Source of the DNA: Siphonodentalium dalli
Lineage: Eukaryota; Mollusca; Scaphopoda; Gadilida; Siphonodentaliidae
Direction: 5' to 3'
Assembly (NCBI GenBank): GCA_032622095.1
Contig: CP136061.1
Span: 259,318,077 to 259,382,076 of the forward strand
DNA: 64,000 bases
Below the pieces are notes generated by a model, which made no database searches, had not been told where the DNA came from, and saw only the letters and a list, made by a program, of their open reading frames with translations. A program made the position numbers and the translations under genes. Below are positions 1 through 11,192 of this stretch, piece after piece. Position 1 is the stretch's first letter, and each line of letters begins with the position of its first letter.

Positions 1-365
1 ACGGGCATCCGCGCCTCAAACTACCCGTTTCCGCCAAATTTGGTACTCCCGCCGTTTACCCGGTACCTTCGCCGTTACCTCGATGACTTTTTGGTACTCC
101 CGCCGTTTACCCGGTACCCTCGCCGTTTACCTCGATGACGTTTTGGTACTCCCGCCGTTTACCCGCGGATCCCGAGATTCGGGTTCAATGTCATTTGAAA
201 GGTGGAGGTCACGCCGCACGGACAAACGGATGGGCCTATGTTGGTTCCCGGGTGATACTACGTGCCCGTACCAAGTTTCGTCGAAATCGGTCGAGCCGTT
301 TCGGAGTCCATCGCGGCCACACAGACAGACGCACACACACACAGACACACAAACTTTCCTCAAAT
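1..365 (+). mobile_element. 3' part of a short retroelement-like repeat
   Basis: It ends in the tail CGGTCGAGCCGTTTCGGAG followed by a CA/GA-rich simple repeat and then TA-rich sequence. Tails of this kind (AAATCGGT..AGCCGTTT) are common on invertebrate non-LTR elements and their nonautonomous derivatives. The complete version is at 14545-15080. The 5' end lies outside the window. The element class is an inference. Confidence 0.5.
43..175. repeat. ~51-bp minisatellite (about 2.5 copies)
   Basis: The motif TACTCCCGCCGTTTACCCG recurs three times with CTCGCCGTTACCTCGATGAC between copies. The same array is at 14757-14892 in segment A'. Open frames across it are by-products of the repeat. Confidence 0.8.
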
Positions 366-879
366 ATATATTAGACATATATGGAAGTCTCAAAATATAT
401 AGTAGATAAAATATATTGGTTTCGCGAATGACCAACTCAGAATTCCGTTAAAATAACAATAACAACCAGCACCTAATTAACGAACCGGCGGCCGACTCGG
501 TGGTCTCCGACCACAACCATCAGTGTGCTGCAGAACGAAACATATCTATAAAAGTTGAAATATAAGACTTACAAATTATCTTTTAAATTTCTTTTATTGG
601 TAATTGACATAGCTTATCACAAACCAAAAATCAACATTATTGGCATAATAATGTAAAGGACAATAAACGAAATTGAAATTCCCAGCTACACCTATTACCG
701 GACTCGGCCTCCTGGTCGCGCAGTTCGACTTTTAAACCGGAAAAACCCCTTATCTATAAATAAAATGCCCATGGGACTACAGTTATCACCAATAATCTGG
801 AGAACAGTATACACGCGACGCGCTAATGACACACTCGTGGTATTGTGGTTTTAAACTCTCGCCAAAAGGCTTGTGGTAT

Positions 880-1973
880 GTGTTAGAATACTCTAAAGTG
901 AGGCCGTTGTTGTCAGGGGCAGAAAAGGGGAGGGGCAGAAATATTTGTTGTCGCCAATTGCCACGAAACTTATATATAATCATCCCCATGATATAAGAAT
1001 TATAATAGTGTTGTATTGGAATCAGGGATACACAGAATGGGAGAGGGGCACCAATTTTGATAAAACTAATTTAGCGCCGAGGGGCCATCTAGATGGCACC
1101 AAAGGGGTCTACTAGGGATATTTTTTACGAGAAAGATAATGGTGTGGAAAGAAAATGGTGTGGGTTAGAATGTTCTAAAGTGACGCCGTTGTTGTCAGGT
1201 GCAGAAACGGGTGAGGGACAGAACAATTTTTGTCGCCGATTGCCACGAAACTAATATATAATCTTCCTATGATATAAGGAATCTAATGGTATTGTTTAAA
1301 TATGTCAAAAGTGACGCCGTTCGAGTCAAGGAAGGAGAGAGGTGCATCAAAATTGATAAAACTAATTTTAGCGCCGAGAGGGCCCCTCTAGATGGCACCA
1401 AAGTGGTCTAATAGGGATATCTTTTTAAGATAACGATAATGGTATGGGTTAGAATTTTCTAAAGTAACGCCGCTGTTGTCAGGGGCAGTAAAGGTGGAGG
1501 GCAGAAAACATGTTTGTCGCCGATTGCCACGAAATTTATATATAATCATTCCCATGATATGAGGCATCTAATGGAGTGGTTTAAATATGTCAAAAGTGGT
1601 GCCGTTCGCATCAGGGTTTCACAGAAGGGGAGAGGGGCACCAGTTTTGATAAAACTAATTTTAGCGCTGATTTCCACCAAATTGATATATATTCTTTTCC
1701 ACGATACATGAAATCTAACTTTGTGATTTAAAAAGGCCAGATTGCTGTCGTTTGGATGAAAGATTGTGGGGTGGCACTAAATTTATAAGAATAGGTTCAG
1801 TCACCGATTGCCAATACACCTATATAATATCATCCCCATGGTATGAAGATTTTAATTGTGTGACCTAAATCTGTCAAAAGTGGCCTCATTCGAGTCAGAG
1901 GTGCACTAACAGGCAGAGGGCCATAACAATTGATGCGCAATATTTTTAGCGCCAATTTCCACCAAAGTGATAC
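880..1973. repeat. Degenerate tandem repeats of ~140/285 bp inside segment A
   Basis: The landmark GCCACGAAAC-TTATATATAATC-CCATGATAT recurs near 959, 1243 and 1528. More diverged forms are near 1670, 1808 and 1960, so spacing is about 285 and then 135-150 bp. AATTTTAGCGCC and GTTGTCAGGGGCAGAAA recur in register. No gene is seen. Confidence 0.7.
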
Positions 1974-3429
1974 ACATTCTTATCCATGATACGAGGAGCC
2001 CTGCTGTTTAGCTTCTGTGTCCTCTAATTTTCAGAAGATAAATGGCATAATCAAGGTGTGCCATTAAGATGTTTTACTTTTACATGTATATAAATTTGAG
2101 TTTTAACGTGTTACATGTAGCTTTCTTCCGTTATGTCTTAATCGGGCGTGCCCGTGTCCTATGCTAGAATGGACGCAATTAGTATTACTCGCAACTCAAG
2201 GATGGGGTTTCCAGCAACATGTTGTGTTATTTATTTTTATTTACAGCCATATTTATACAGTAGTCTGTCTTTTTTTTTATTAAATTTTACGAGGCAGATA
2301 ACAAGTTTGATCCTCTTCAAACTTCAAAGTTTCAGTTACGAATAATAACTAATTTCGACCATTCTAAAACATATGAATCGTAATGCCTATCGGGAAATCA
2401 TACTGTCACCATGGGAACTTGGTTAATTCTGCTGTAAATTGGCAACCAAAAGTGGTGGTGACCCGTGAAAATTACCATTCGTCTGAGTCGTCTGATCTGT
2501 ATTAGTTACCGTCTTGATATTAATTAAACGGTGAAAATATATATACTTATGCCACACTTTGTCATTGGATTCCCACACGAACTTTGTTTAATTACTCTGC
2601 CGGTCAAACCCAATGATCTCAATCAATCTGCAAGTCATTTCTTATAATGAAATATATCAGTACATTTTAAAAGAACATCAATAATTTGAACAACGTTTCA
2701 CGCGAATTTTATTTAATTACTCTGCCGGTCAAAACAAATGAACATTACAAAAGTACCATAACAATAAAAAAATTTATTTATATAGTTTTTGTATATTATA
2801 TACAGTGTCATTTATTATAATCATATACCTGTACATTTTAATAGAACATTAATAATTTGAACAACATTACAAAAGTACCACAACAATTGCCAGTAAGATA
2901 TATTGTTAAAATTCCAACACAGTCTCCCAATTACAACACCTAGCTTGAAGTGACTTAGGTGGTTCGTCGCTTATTGTGAAGTGGACACCATGCACCGAGC
3001 GCGTGCACACAATCGGCTTGGAGTGACGTAGGTGTTCAATGCTTTTTATGAAGTGGTCGACTTCAGTTGTTGCCCGTTGAACGTCGAAAACATTCGTGTG
3101 ACCGTATCAAGATTTGTACTGATTCTTAAGGAAGCTAATTGTGCGAATGCAGAGGGTGTGTCATTATATATTGTTATTCGCAAAACAAAAATATTTCAGT
3201 CAATATATGAGTTTTGTGTTCACCATGATCGTTTAGAATAAACAACAATGGACATGTCAAGACGTGTCTGGGTTTTTATTAGTTTAAACATATTTATTTG
3301 TCTAATTTGATAACACATAGAGTAAAATTACACATACATTTTTAAACAGACAATGGGATTGGAGGACAAGTGCCGACTCACTTATGAATACCCCATCTCC
3401 CGTATGTTATAACACTGAAAAATAAAGAC
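1974..3429. other. Intergenic; scattered degenerate direct repeats
   Basis: TTAATTACTCTGCCGGTCAAA occurs near 2589 and 2710. A piece containing AACATCAATAATTTGAACAA occurs near 2672 and 2843. About 100 bp at 3276-3372, around GTTTAAACAT and CAGACAATGG, recurs at 4087-4175. The open frames (65-70 codons) have no recognisable domain. This stretch has no counterpart beside segment A'. Confidence 0.5.
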
Positions 3430-3598
3430 CAATGGCAAAGCAACCTGACTATATACCGAAAGCAACATGACTATATACCGAAAGCAACCTGACTATATAC
3501 CGAAAGCAACCTGACTATATACCGAAAGCAACCTGACTATATACCGGAAGCAGCCTGACTATATACCGAAAGCAACCTAATTATATTCCGAAAGCAAG
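3430..3598. repeat. 22-bp minisatellite (about 7-8 copies)
   Basis: Unit AAGCAACCTGACTATATACC, repeated with a few substitutions; the last copies are more degenerate. Confidence 0.9.
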
Positions 3599-4738
3599 TT
3601 TAACATATATATACAGGTACATATCACCCGTCGTCAATCTTGAGTTTATATATGTACTAGTTGAAAGTCGTGTTTTTTTAAGACATTAGGTGGCTTATAC
3701 ATATATCTGCAAGAGTTGGTCAAAATAATCTTGTTTTGTCTCACGAATGAATGACTGTCACTGTACAGCTAAGAAAAAAAATCCATGTCGCAATCACGAA
3801 GAGTATGGTCTCCAAACATTGTGAGTAAATGTTTCTTGGGATTGAATGTAGGTGATAATCAAATAAATAATGGAATGCATGTTCTTCTCCGTTCCACCTA
3901 TGCATTCTTTGGAATTTCATTTAGAACTATATATGTTAGCAAGTTATTATTCACATCGTAATCCACATTGATATATATTTTCAGTCCGCTTTCCGACAGA
4001 GTGATACCTGGGCAGTTTGGGTATTTGAGGTTTACATGTGTTTAGATAAGATTTTCCTTCCTCCATCAAAAAATATTTCCCATGATGTTTAGTTTAAACA
4101 TGTTTGTCTAATGTTATAACAGATGATAAATAACACATACAGTTTTATGCAGACAATGGAATAGGAGGACAAGAGTGGTCTCGAATACGGTACCCCCCCC
4201 CCCCCTCCATCGTGATTTTCGTAAACCACCTAATAAAATCGACGCTGGGCGAGCATGACCAGCTCAAGTCCGAATAAAACTATATAATATCCATCGGACA
4301 CATAGCCTACGGTATAATTGTGATTTAATGATAAGGTGCTAGTGCGATTTAATATAAATCGCCATCTAAGTTGTTCCGAATGATTTTGGCTGTGCATGGG
4401 ATTGGGTCACCCACATGTGTATATACTGTGCTACATCACTGAAGGTACTCGTCAATAGCTGGTATAACATCATAAAAGGACTACATACATGTAGATTGCC
4501 ACTTAATGGGTCACCGTGAATCATTCTCACAAACGATATATCCCGGTGTTTTGCTTGTCAGACACTGCTTACGTACTGTACATGTAATTTATATGTAAGA
4601 ACTATAAATTAGAACAAAAAATCAACATAGTCAAACTCACATCGCTGACCAAGCGAATTAGAATGGCGATCCAACTTCTGAAGGAACTATTGTCGCGACC
4701 AACTTTATTATTTCGTCCATCGCCCAATAGAGACGTTG
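3599..4738. other. Intergenic, no gene seen
   Basis: It holds the second copy of the ~100-bp direct repeat (4087-4175) and a poly-C tract near 4192. At about 4645-4675 a short stretch (GAATTAGAATGGCGATC) resembles the sequence just beyond the lectin copies at 5155 and 23285, perhaps a further lectin-locus remnant. Confidence 0.4.
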
Positions 4739-4796
4739 TTATGGAAAACTACTTTTTATATTGAATTTAATTATCCTGAATAACAAAACGATCGAT

Positions 4797-5140
4797 CGGT
4801 TTAACGGCCACTCACTGACAAAGCTTATATTAGGCGAGGTACATGTCACGTCATTCATCTTGAAGCCACGACGTTCTAATAGTTATATACAGTGTTCAGT
4901 CTGTCACATAATGAACGTTAATTACTCTGTCATTTTCATTAATCCAAAAACCGGCGAGTCCTGTATTCATTAAAGTTGTGTTGGTAATTACAATCCAGTC
5001 AACTATTGTCTGCCATTGGGTGTCGCTTTCAACGATAAATAGTTGTCCACCTTCGTCTGCACAATAGTTTGTCACAGCTTTAAATGTTACGTAACCGGAA
5101 AGTTTGCATGCATCAGGTTCTTTATTCTTTATTTTCCTGA
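4797..5140 (-). pseudogene. Truncated C-type lectin relic, copy 1
   Basis: Read on the minus strand it encodes recognisable pieces of the neighbouring lectin: KEPDACKLSG, then NYCADEGGQLFIVESD, then TGLAGFWIN. Linker sequence between the PAN-like part and the CTLD is missing, and so are about 60 bp covering the WGPNEPS motif. It lies just downstream of the lectin pseudogene in the same orientation. The same two deletions are in the relic at 22932-23270, so this half-copy arose and decayed before the whole locus was duplicated. Confidence 0.8.
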
Positions 5141-5190
5141 TGCCAGATTGACCAAGAATTAGAATGGCGATCTAACTTCCTCACAACAAA

Positions 5191-5942
5191 TCATAATAAC
5201 GGCCACTCACAGATAAAGCCGCTGCTAGTCACTGAACATGTCTCGTCATTCATCTTGAAGCCAAAACGTTTGAATAGTTCTATACAGTGTTCAGTCTGTC
5301 TGGTGTGGCTTGGTTCGTTTGGACCCCATTTCAGATATGGCATCATCTCCCCTGATGACGTCACATAAGTACCGTTAATGACTCTGTCATTTCCATTAAT
5401 CCAAAAACCGGCGAGTCCTGTATTTATTAAAGTTGTGTTGGTAATTACAATCCAGTCAACTATCGTCTGCCATTGGATGTCGCTTTCAACGATAAATAGT
5501 TGTCCACCTTCGTCCGCACAATATTGTGTCGCATCATCGAAATTCACGCCAGTCGGGTACACTCTAAATGCCTTCGATCCCATGAGTTCATACTGGTCGA
5601 CACCAATGACTGGTTCACATCTCTGTATTGACCAATCGTTTTTCGTCGGAACGCATATTTCATTGACATCCAGATACCATAACTAATAACCCCAGAAGAT
5701 ACGTCACGGGAAAGTTTGCACGCGTCAGCTGGTTCTTTGTGATGTCCCTGATTGCCAGTTATCAGAAAGCAACGCTTGTTTTTAAAATATGTCCTTGCGC
5801 ATGCGCGTTGGTATTCACACAGCTTCGTACATCTCAGATGATTTTCAGTTTTGACTATGAACATTTGTTCTGCCTCAACCTTTTCGATTCCCCACATAAA
5901 ATACCACAACGCGATGACGAATAAGTTGTACATGTAATTCAT
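5191..5942 (-). pseudogene. PAN + C-type lectin protein, frameshifted copy
   Basis: Near-identical partner of the intact gene at 23323-24075. The ATG (5942-5940) and TGA (5193-5191) match, but the span is 752 nt instead of 753. One G is missing near 5671, where this copy reads GACATCCAGA and the intact copy GACATCGCAGA. The frame therefore breaks after about residue 90, just before the Cys of the linker. The signal peptide, PAN-like cysteines and four CTLD cysteines are all still readable across the two frames. The lesion could be recent or a sequencing error. The 5' flank here is interrupted by a 5.5 kb insertion starting at 6336, so the promoter context also differs from copy 2. Confidence 0.85.
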
Positions 5943-6336
5943 GGTTGCATTTGCTGTAAATATATTCCGGTTCACCTCTTGGAACCACACCAACACAGTG
6001 AAATCAGCGATAGTACTGTAGTAGTACATGTAGTAGTAGTATTTATAGTACTGTATCAAGACGATATAGTCACGGTTCTAATATAATTAGAAACTCATTG
6101 CATAGACTCCGAAAGACGTGCTGGTTAAAGTATATCCTATCATAATTATGCTGCATATCTCGGGCACAGTAAAGGGAAGATAAAGTTCCCACACTCCGCT
6201 AGTTTGCAATGCTCTTGAAGTGAAGCCTTGCTCGCTTCCTGTATATATCGCGATACTCAATAATAAAACGCTTGTGACGTCAGCGCGGTCTTTGTCACGC
6301 ATCACCGTTTCCTTTCATCCGTGTTGTCTCAAATGG

Positions 6337-7039
6337 GTTTCACTGTGTACATTCGATAACCGGAAGAGGAATCGGAAAAATTGGAATATACGCCTCAGAA
6401 TCAACACCACGGTAAGTGTTTTGGCTTCTAATTACTCTTCCAGTATCATTGAAATGTTATACAATGGTATTTTCCTTAGACGATATATTTCCAATTACAT
6501 ACAGCAGACGAGTTGTATGGCTTATTTGCTGTTGTCGAGAAAATAAAACGAAACTTAAAAACTCACATATAAATAATGTCGTTTTACCATTCAATGTGTA
6601 TTTCCGCAGATATTAACTAATATTAGCTGCATTTTTCTGTCGTTCCAACGGTTCTATACATTCTATATATAACATGTTTGCCACTATTGCGACATTATTT
6701 TGTCATTAAAGATCTGTTTTGTAGGGTATTAGTGTACGGCAGTATGCTGGGAACTGTACCGCAGTATGCGAGTTTAGTCAATTTCCAACTCTACTGCAGA
6801 ATTTCCTAACAGTTGCAATCGAAATAATGTGGTTGCTTATTTCCATTGTAATTTTTCCCAATGAGGTACGCCTGAGCGATATCCAAGGATGATGTTACAA
6901 TGTTGCCACTGCAATACGAGGCAGATACATTCGGCCAAGCGGTTTGTGCATTCCATATAAACGTCAACAGAAAACAGAGATAAGACAAAACTAACAACAG
7001 ATCTGAAGACGACAGTTCTATCGTTTTGCACTGGCAACA
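6337..7039. other. Insertion-specific sequence, no gene recognised
   Basis: Start of the ~5.5 kb block absent from the duplicate locus. Several 60-108 codon open frames occur on both strands, none with a recognisable domain. Confidence 0.4.
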
Positions 7040-7490
7040 TGCCCGAGCTATGTCGAGAGCAGGGTCGGTGAAGTACGGAAACTAAAGAAGCTGGAAAATG
7101 TAATACAAGATATTACAACACCGCTGGAAATGAATATTCGCGAGATTGAATCAACGAGATGTAACAACATTCTGGTGTAGAAAAGGAAAAGGATTGGAAG
7201 ACAATATCACGAACCATAAAGGAGATGACTACATATGAAGAGTTAGAAGTTGTTTCCATTTACAGGCTGCGCAATAAATGTGACAAAAATCGACCAGCAA
7301 AACTTATTCTGAAAACTAAATCTACTAGATACAGCATGATAAGAGAACCCATTGTGAAAATCTGGAGGTTAACGGAAATAAAAAGATATATTTTAACAAA
7401 GAACTAACGAGAAATGAAATGGAAATACTGTACGAACTGAGATCACAGTTAAAGACAGTTCAGCGCGATAACCCAGAGAAATGTTTTTAA
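7040..7490 (+). pseudogene. LINE ORF1-like fragment
   Basis: The frame at 7225-7407 contains SIYRLRNKCDKNRPAKLIL. After a frame change near 7385 it continues as YFNKELTRNEMEILYELRSQ, ending at TAA near 7489. The pattern 'R-x-G/R-K-x4-RP-x-K/R-x-x-L' followed by 'Y-x-N-x-(D/E)-L-T' and 'LYE-x-R' is typical of the C-terminal part of non-LTR ORF1 proteins, which bind RNA in the retrotransposition complex. About 130 bp downstream is a GAT microsatellite (7617-7648) that could be the 3' tail. No reverse transcriptase follows, so this is a truncated or nonautonomous copy. Assignment rests on motif pattern only. Confidence 0.5.
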
Positions 7491-7616
7491 ATTGAACATG
7501 GAAACATTTATGAAATGTGAGACACAAACTAATGTTTGTGACGTCTATAAATGTAAATATCGTATATGTAATGACGGGAACTAAGTGTCGGCTGTACTCG
7601 TTCCGACATTAAATGA

Positions 7617-7648
7617 TGGTGATGATGATGATGATGATGATGATGAAG
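7617..7648. repeat. GAT/GATGAT microsatellite
   Basis: About ten GAT repeats following CATTAAATGATG. Possible 3' tail of the ORF1-like fragment. Confidence 0.9.
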
Positions 7649-7784
7649 CTGGTGAGAACTGTCAACAAGGATAGAAATGTTACATGTTTTGACCCTTAAT
7701 GCAATGGTGACAATTAGTTTATGCTTCGTGTGTTAGCTAACTGATCGATTATAATTATCAATTTAAGATAAGGAGATACAAATA

Positions 7785-7870
7785 AATTCATTTTTTCGAT
7801 GAGATCTGTCTGTGATTATGTTACTCCTGAAATTTTCAGAGCACTGGTCGTGGAACTTATGGAGATCAAA
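7785..7870. repeat. Direct repeat, left copy, flanking the Crypton region
   Basis: About 75 bp (core TTACTCCTGAAATTTTCAGA and CTGGTCGTGGAACTTA) is repeated in the same orientation at 9797-9872. The two copies bracket the hairpin and recombinase pseudogene. Confidence 0.8.
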
Positions 7871-7896
7871 ACCAAAAAATTTAAAATAATAAATAG

Positions 7897-8054
7897 AGAG
7901 TAATCGGTTGATTGAACTGGTTACGTAAAATAATTCATGAGAGGTAGGGACGTTGTACAAACACGAGAGCGCGAATGCGCTCGAGTGTTTTACAAAATAG
8001 TCCCTGCCTCGAATGAATTATTTTACGTAACCAGTTCAATCAACCGATTACTCT
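7897..8054. repeat. 158-bp palindrome (hairpin element)
   Basis: AGAGTAATCGGTTGATTGAA begins the left arm and its complement ends the right arm. The centre is a GC-rich palindrome (AGCGCGAATGCGCT). Similar in size and design to 16674-16817 and 24906-25065. Confidence 0.88.
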
Positions 8055-8532
8055 GTTTATTACATTCCACTATAAACAGCAAATTAAACAGAAACCAGAA
8101 TAATACCGCTATTATACTAATAACACATCAATTTCGATAGCGCGTATGAATACAAGTTTAAATCGAGTGATTTATTGATTTTTTTTGTGTTGTGTTGCGA
8201 GGTCACGCGAGGTGAAGGATTTCGTGCACAATTTGAATCGAGTGATTTCGGATGTTTTCTAGCTAGTAAACTGTTTTATAAGTAAATATTGCGAAAGTTA
8301 CAGTCGTACAAATCTGGAGAAACTATTATCTGCGACGATTTACTATAACCGGGGCAGGTTGTACATAGAGAATAATGGTTATAACATGTTTTCTTCGTGG
8401 TTTATTTATGGATCGGTTCAAAATAATTAGAAATTCTAAAGAGGAAATTCAGCACTGTTCTGTTCAAATCATGTTAATATTGGGAAAATGGAACTGTCCA
8501 ATATTGTGGATCTGACACTGGATGTTAGTTAT
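8055..8532. other. No gene seen; 3' flank of the Crypton ORF
   Basis: GAATCGAGTGATTT occurs twice (near 8164 and 8234). No further structure is recognised. Confidence 0.4.
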
Positions 8533-9654
8533 TCATTGTTCATTCCCACTCAGGCTGAACTCATCATCTGATGAATCTATTAAAGGTAAGATTCTTCTTC
8601 TTTTTATAGTAGGAATACTATTAACTTCTGATTGTGAAGATGCATTTGAATCATTTCCATGGTAAAAGTTGAAGGTGCAGCTTGTGATGTGAGTTGTTCC
8701 AGTGAAAACCGCTTCCATTTTATTCTTGGATTTGGCTACATTAGTTGTGCTCGTTGAGGCTGTTTGTTGACTTGGCATAACATTAACAGTCGGTTGACTC
8801 GGCATAAGAGTCGGTTGACTCAGAATAACAGTCGGTTGACACGGAATACCACTTAGTTGGTTGTCAACATAACTGCTACTCGCTGGAAGTTGCGGAACAC
8901 ATCGTGCAGAATTTGGAACAACCGTGTTCCCTGTGGGAGCTCTTTTCATTAAAGAACCAGATATCACTTTCTGCTGTTGATCATTAAGCCGGCTGTAATT
9001 ATTCGCACTACCCACATTTTTATGTCCGCTAATCTGTATCGTACAATTCGCTGGAAGTCCCATGTCATTGCATTTTTGCATTAAATGCTTTCGGACGCTG
9101 TGATTGGTGAGCCGTCTCGAACTGTCGATTTGATTGCAGTTTAGCCTCATTTTTTCACTAAACCATAGATATGGTTGACACCCATCGGACAATTCTTGAA
9201 CCACAGAGCGTTCGGTTCCCCATCCCGAAGGTGGTTGATTCCCAAGAAAATGGGGCGTCATTGTGATTCATTGTGTTTGGGCGACGTTGCTTTTATATAT
9301 CTTATAGGCTGCAACTGGACATTGAGATGCATCATCGTGATTGTTCCATGCACGTGGTTTAAACTTTCTGACATTAGTGGGATCAGCGCCTGTTCTTGTT
9401 TTTGTTTGTCTCTCTTTTTTGTGTTCCAGGTACTCATCTCCATCTTCGTCTCTGCTCAGAATAATATCACCCCATTTAAGCAACCACTGCTCCTTTCCGC
9501 CTCTCATTCCCAAAACCAGAGCAAATGTTAAATGTAAAACATTAATAATTTGTCGCCCATTCTCGGTGCCAAGTTGACCACAATCAAATAGTTTTTGAAT
9601 ATCATCATCTGTTATCTCGTATACTTTATTTATTACTATAATGACATTTGTAAA
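8533..9654 (-). pseudogene. Crypton-type tyrosine recombinase (DUF3504-like), in-frame stop
   Basis: One minus-strand frame runs from 9654 to the TGA at 8533, interrupted only by TGA at 9268-9270 (codon 129 from 9654). It matches the Crypton/DUF3504 catalytic domain. Early blocks are FALVLGMRGG (candidate catalytic Arg, codon 51), LLKWGDIIL, EYLE, QTKTRTG and CPVAAYKIYKS. After the stop come LTNHSVRKHL (HxxR), ISGHKNVGSANNYS (second His, then candidate nucleophile Tyr), a Ser/Thr/Gln-rich linker, and a tail with KRRRILPLIDSSDDE. HxxR, His and Tyr have normal tyrosine-recombinase spacing (26 and 9 residues). Such enzymes cut and rejoin DNA through a phosphotyrosine bond and move Cryptons; some were domesticated in animals. 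The 5' part is missing: a stop lies just upstream of 9654, perhaps at a splice acceptor. It is absent from the duplicate locus, so it is a mobile insertion. One stop in about 370 codons suggests recent loss. Confidence 0.85.
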
Positions 9655-10124
9655 CTACCGCAAGGTAGACTGCTCTGGACATCATGAGTTAAATTTTTCA
9701 CTACTGATGTCCAAGACAGGGGTACCTCTACTGTAGGCCCTGGATACGAGCACCCCCCTGCTCATATATTATTGGTATTATAAAACATCCAGTGCATTTT
9801 TTCGATGCGATATGTCTATGATTAGGTTACTCCTGAAATGTTCAGAGCTCTGGTCGTGGAACTTAAGGTCGATGCCAAGCTTCAAAACAGAGTTCAGTCC
9901 CCTCGCCACGCGATGTCTGAACGCTGCCGGCACGTGTATTTTCTTGGTAAATCTAACATTTGTTATTGAAGTGTTTTGCCGTTATAATTCATTCTGGCTT
10001 GATCTAGACCATTTTCATATAAATATGGACAGTTCAGTTTCTCAGAACAATGCAGAATGAAGTGTAACCTACGAAAATCTCAAATAAATTCGAAATTTCT
10101 TCACATTACGACAATTTACGTGTC
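9655..10124. other. Direct-repeat right copy and SINE-like fragment
   Basis: 9797-9872 is the right copy of the ~75-bp direct repeat at 7785-7870. 9880-9925 (GAGTTCAGTCCCCTCGC) resembles part of the adjacent SINE in the opposite orientation. No gene is seen. Confidence 0.55.
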
Positions 10125-10325
10125 GGTGCTGGCAGTGGTAAGTCCTGCGTAGGGGACTGAACTCTGCACGGAGCTTGGTTGATGCATCATGTTAACGCCT
10201 CACGGTACTGGGAATGCAGATGGTGAAACGAAGTCCGACAGATAAAACAAATCGGATTCGAACCCAGACCGTGTCGAAGTTAATTTCAGTGGTCGGCCCA
10301 CTAACCAACTGAGATATCCCGAGCT
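10125..10325 (-). mobile_element. tRNA-derived SINE
   Basis: On the minus strand, GGGATATCTCAGTTGGTTAG (D-arm/A-box-like) is followed about 40 nt later by GGTCTGGGTTCGAATCC (T-arm/B box), the internal RNA polymerase III promoter of a tRNA. No good acceptor stem closes and the body continues about 120 nt past the T-arm, so this is a SINE head rather than a tRNA gene. A related fragment lies at 9880-9925. Confidence 0.75.
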
Positions 10326-10739
10326 TCATGCAACAACATAATATAATGAACATTAATCTAAACTAAATATAACGATCATAAAAGCATATACAAACTTATG
10401 TGATAGCAAGCATCATATATGTGTATAAATTCGTATTCAAACAATAAACTATCTTGCATGTATAACTTTATATGTGTGTGCAATTGCATGTAGTCGTTCT
10501 TTCTCCATCCCCACCAACCCCACACCAACACATATTTATTATACCGCCGCTTTCACATTCAGGATTCAGAAACATCTTTCAGACAAACTAATGACCGGTC
10601 GCATGCCATTGCATCAGCATCATGTGTTCCACGAAGTCATATATATCATGAAAAAAACGAATGATTGATGCTGCGCGCAAATTAAGCCATCTTTTGCTCA
10701 AATCTTTACAAAATCCACGCCACTCGCTCCAGTGAGAAG
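10326..10739. other. No gene seen
   Basis: A+T-rich sequence with one 64-codon open frame of no recognisable domain. Confidence 0.4.
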
Positions 10740-11138
10740 TTAACCCTTTACCCAACAAACCGGCCAAAACCGGCCAAATAAAGCTTCAACAGCCTAAAAT
10801 ATCTTCGGTCTGTCTCAATAGAACCATACAAATATGGATATCATTGGAACCGGCTAATTGACCACATTGTGATAGTTACAGTTATTCCCTGTGCCAATGC
10901 ATTCTCTTATATATGCGAGTCGACCATAGGTCGCCTCGCATATATAAGAGAATGCATTGGCCTAAAAAAAACTTTTTTTAACACTTTTTACCATTTTTTC
11001 TTACATTCTTTAACAATTTTATAATTTTTAATGTGTTAAGCCAATGCATTCTCTTATATATGCGAGGCGACCTATGGTCGACTCGCATATATATGAGAAT
11101 GCATTGGCACAGGGCCCTTCTGTTGGGTAAAGGGTTAA
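10740..11138. mobile_element. TTAA-flanked piggyBac-like MITE, family 1, copy 1
   Basis: Bounded by TTAA on both sides with inverted ends CCCTTTACCCAACA / TGTTGGGTAAAGGG. TTAA targets and C-rich ends are piggyBac hallmarks. It carries two 69-bp hairpin modules (10893-10961 and 11040-11108) separated by a T-rich spacer. There is no coding capacity, so transposition would depend on another element. The second copy is 42341-42740. Confidence 0.88.
10893..10961. repeat. 69-bp hairpin module (reference copy)
   Basis: Near-perfect palindrome: GCCAATGCATTCTCTTATAT, then GCGAGTCGACC-ATA-GGTCGCCTCGC at the centre, then the complement of the start. Other good copies are 11040-11108, 42494-42562, 42638-42706, 42984-43052, 43272-43340 and 44472-44540. 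Partial or diverged copies are 30789-30835, 38889-39060, 44201-44253 and 45538-45569. Confidence 0.92.
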
Positions 11139-11192
11139 ATATCCAGGTAAATGGCCAAATATGTACATAAGTCCTGAAGTTGTGTTCACTAA

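Larger units (their letters stand above)
1..1973. repeat. Segment A, copy 1 of a direct segmental duplication
   Basis: Nearly identical, at a constant offset of about 14.7 kb, to 14718-16655. It is cut by the window start. Visible differences are few: about 23 bp present at 1085-1107 and missing from the other copy, where the missing piece is bounded by GGGG runs, and about 10 bp near 1878 missing from the other copy. Homology stops abruptly after GTGATACA near 1973. No coding region is recognised; the open frames here are short and overlap on both strands. Part of it (about 640-780) recurs, diverged and inverted, at 39665-39785. Confidence 0.9.
4739..6336. repeat. CTLD-locus segmental duplicate, copy 1, gene part
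   Basis: Colinear with 22871-24395: truncated lectin relic, lectin (pseudo)gene and 5' flank. The left edge is abrupt at TTATGGAAAACTAC in both copies. Near 6336 (CAAATGGGT) homology breaks and resumes at about 11804, so about 5.5 kb is present here and absent from copy 2. Confidence 0.88.

Noticed and set aside
4761-4973. Plus-strand 70-codon frame conserved at 22893-23105
   Set aside because: It is conserved only because the lectin relic on the other strand was duplicated; it is the antisense of CTLD sequence.
10245-10325. Functional tRNA gene
   Set aside because: A and B boxes are present but the acceptor stem does not close and the repeat body continues; better explained as a SINE.
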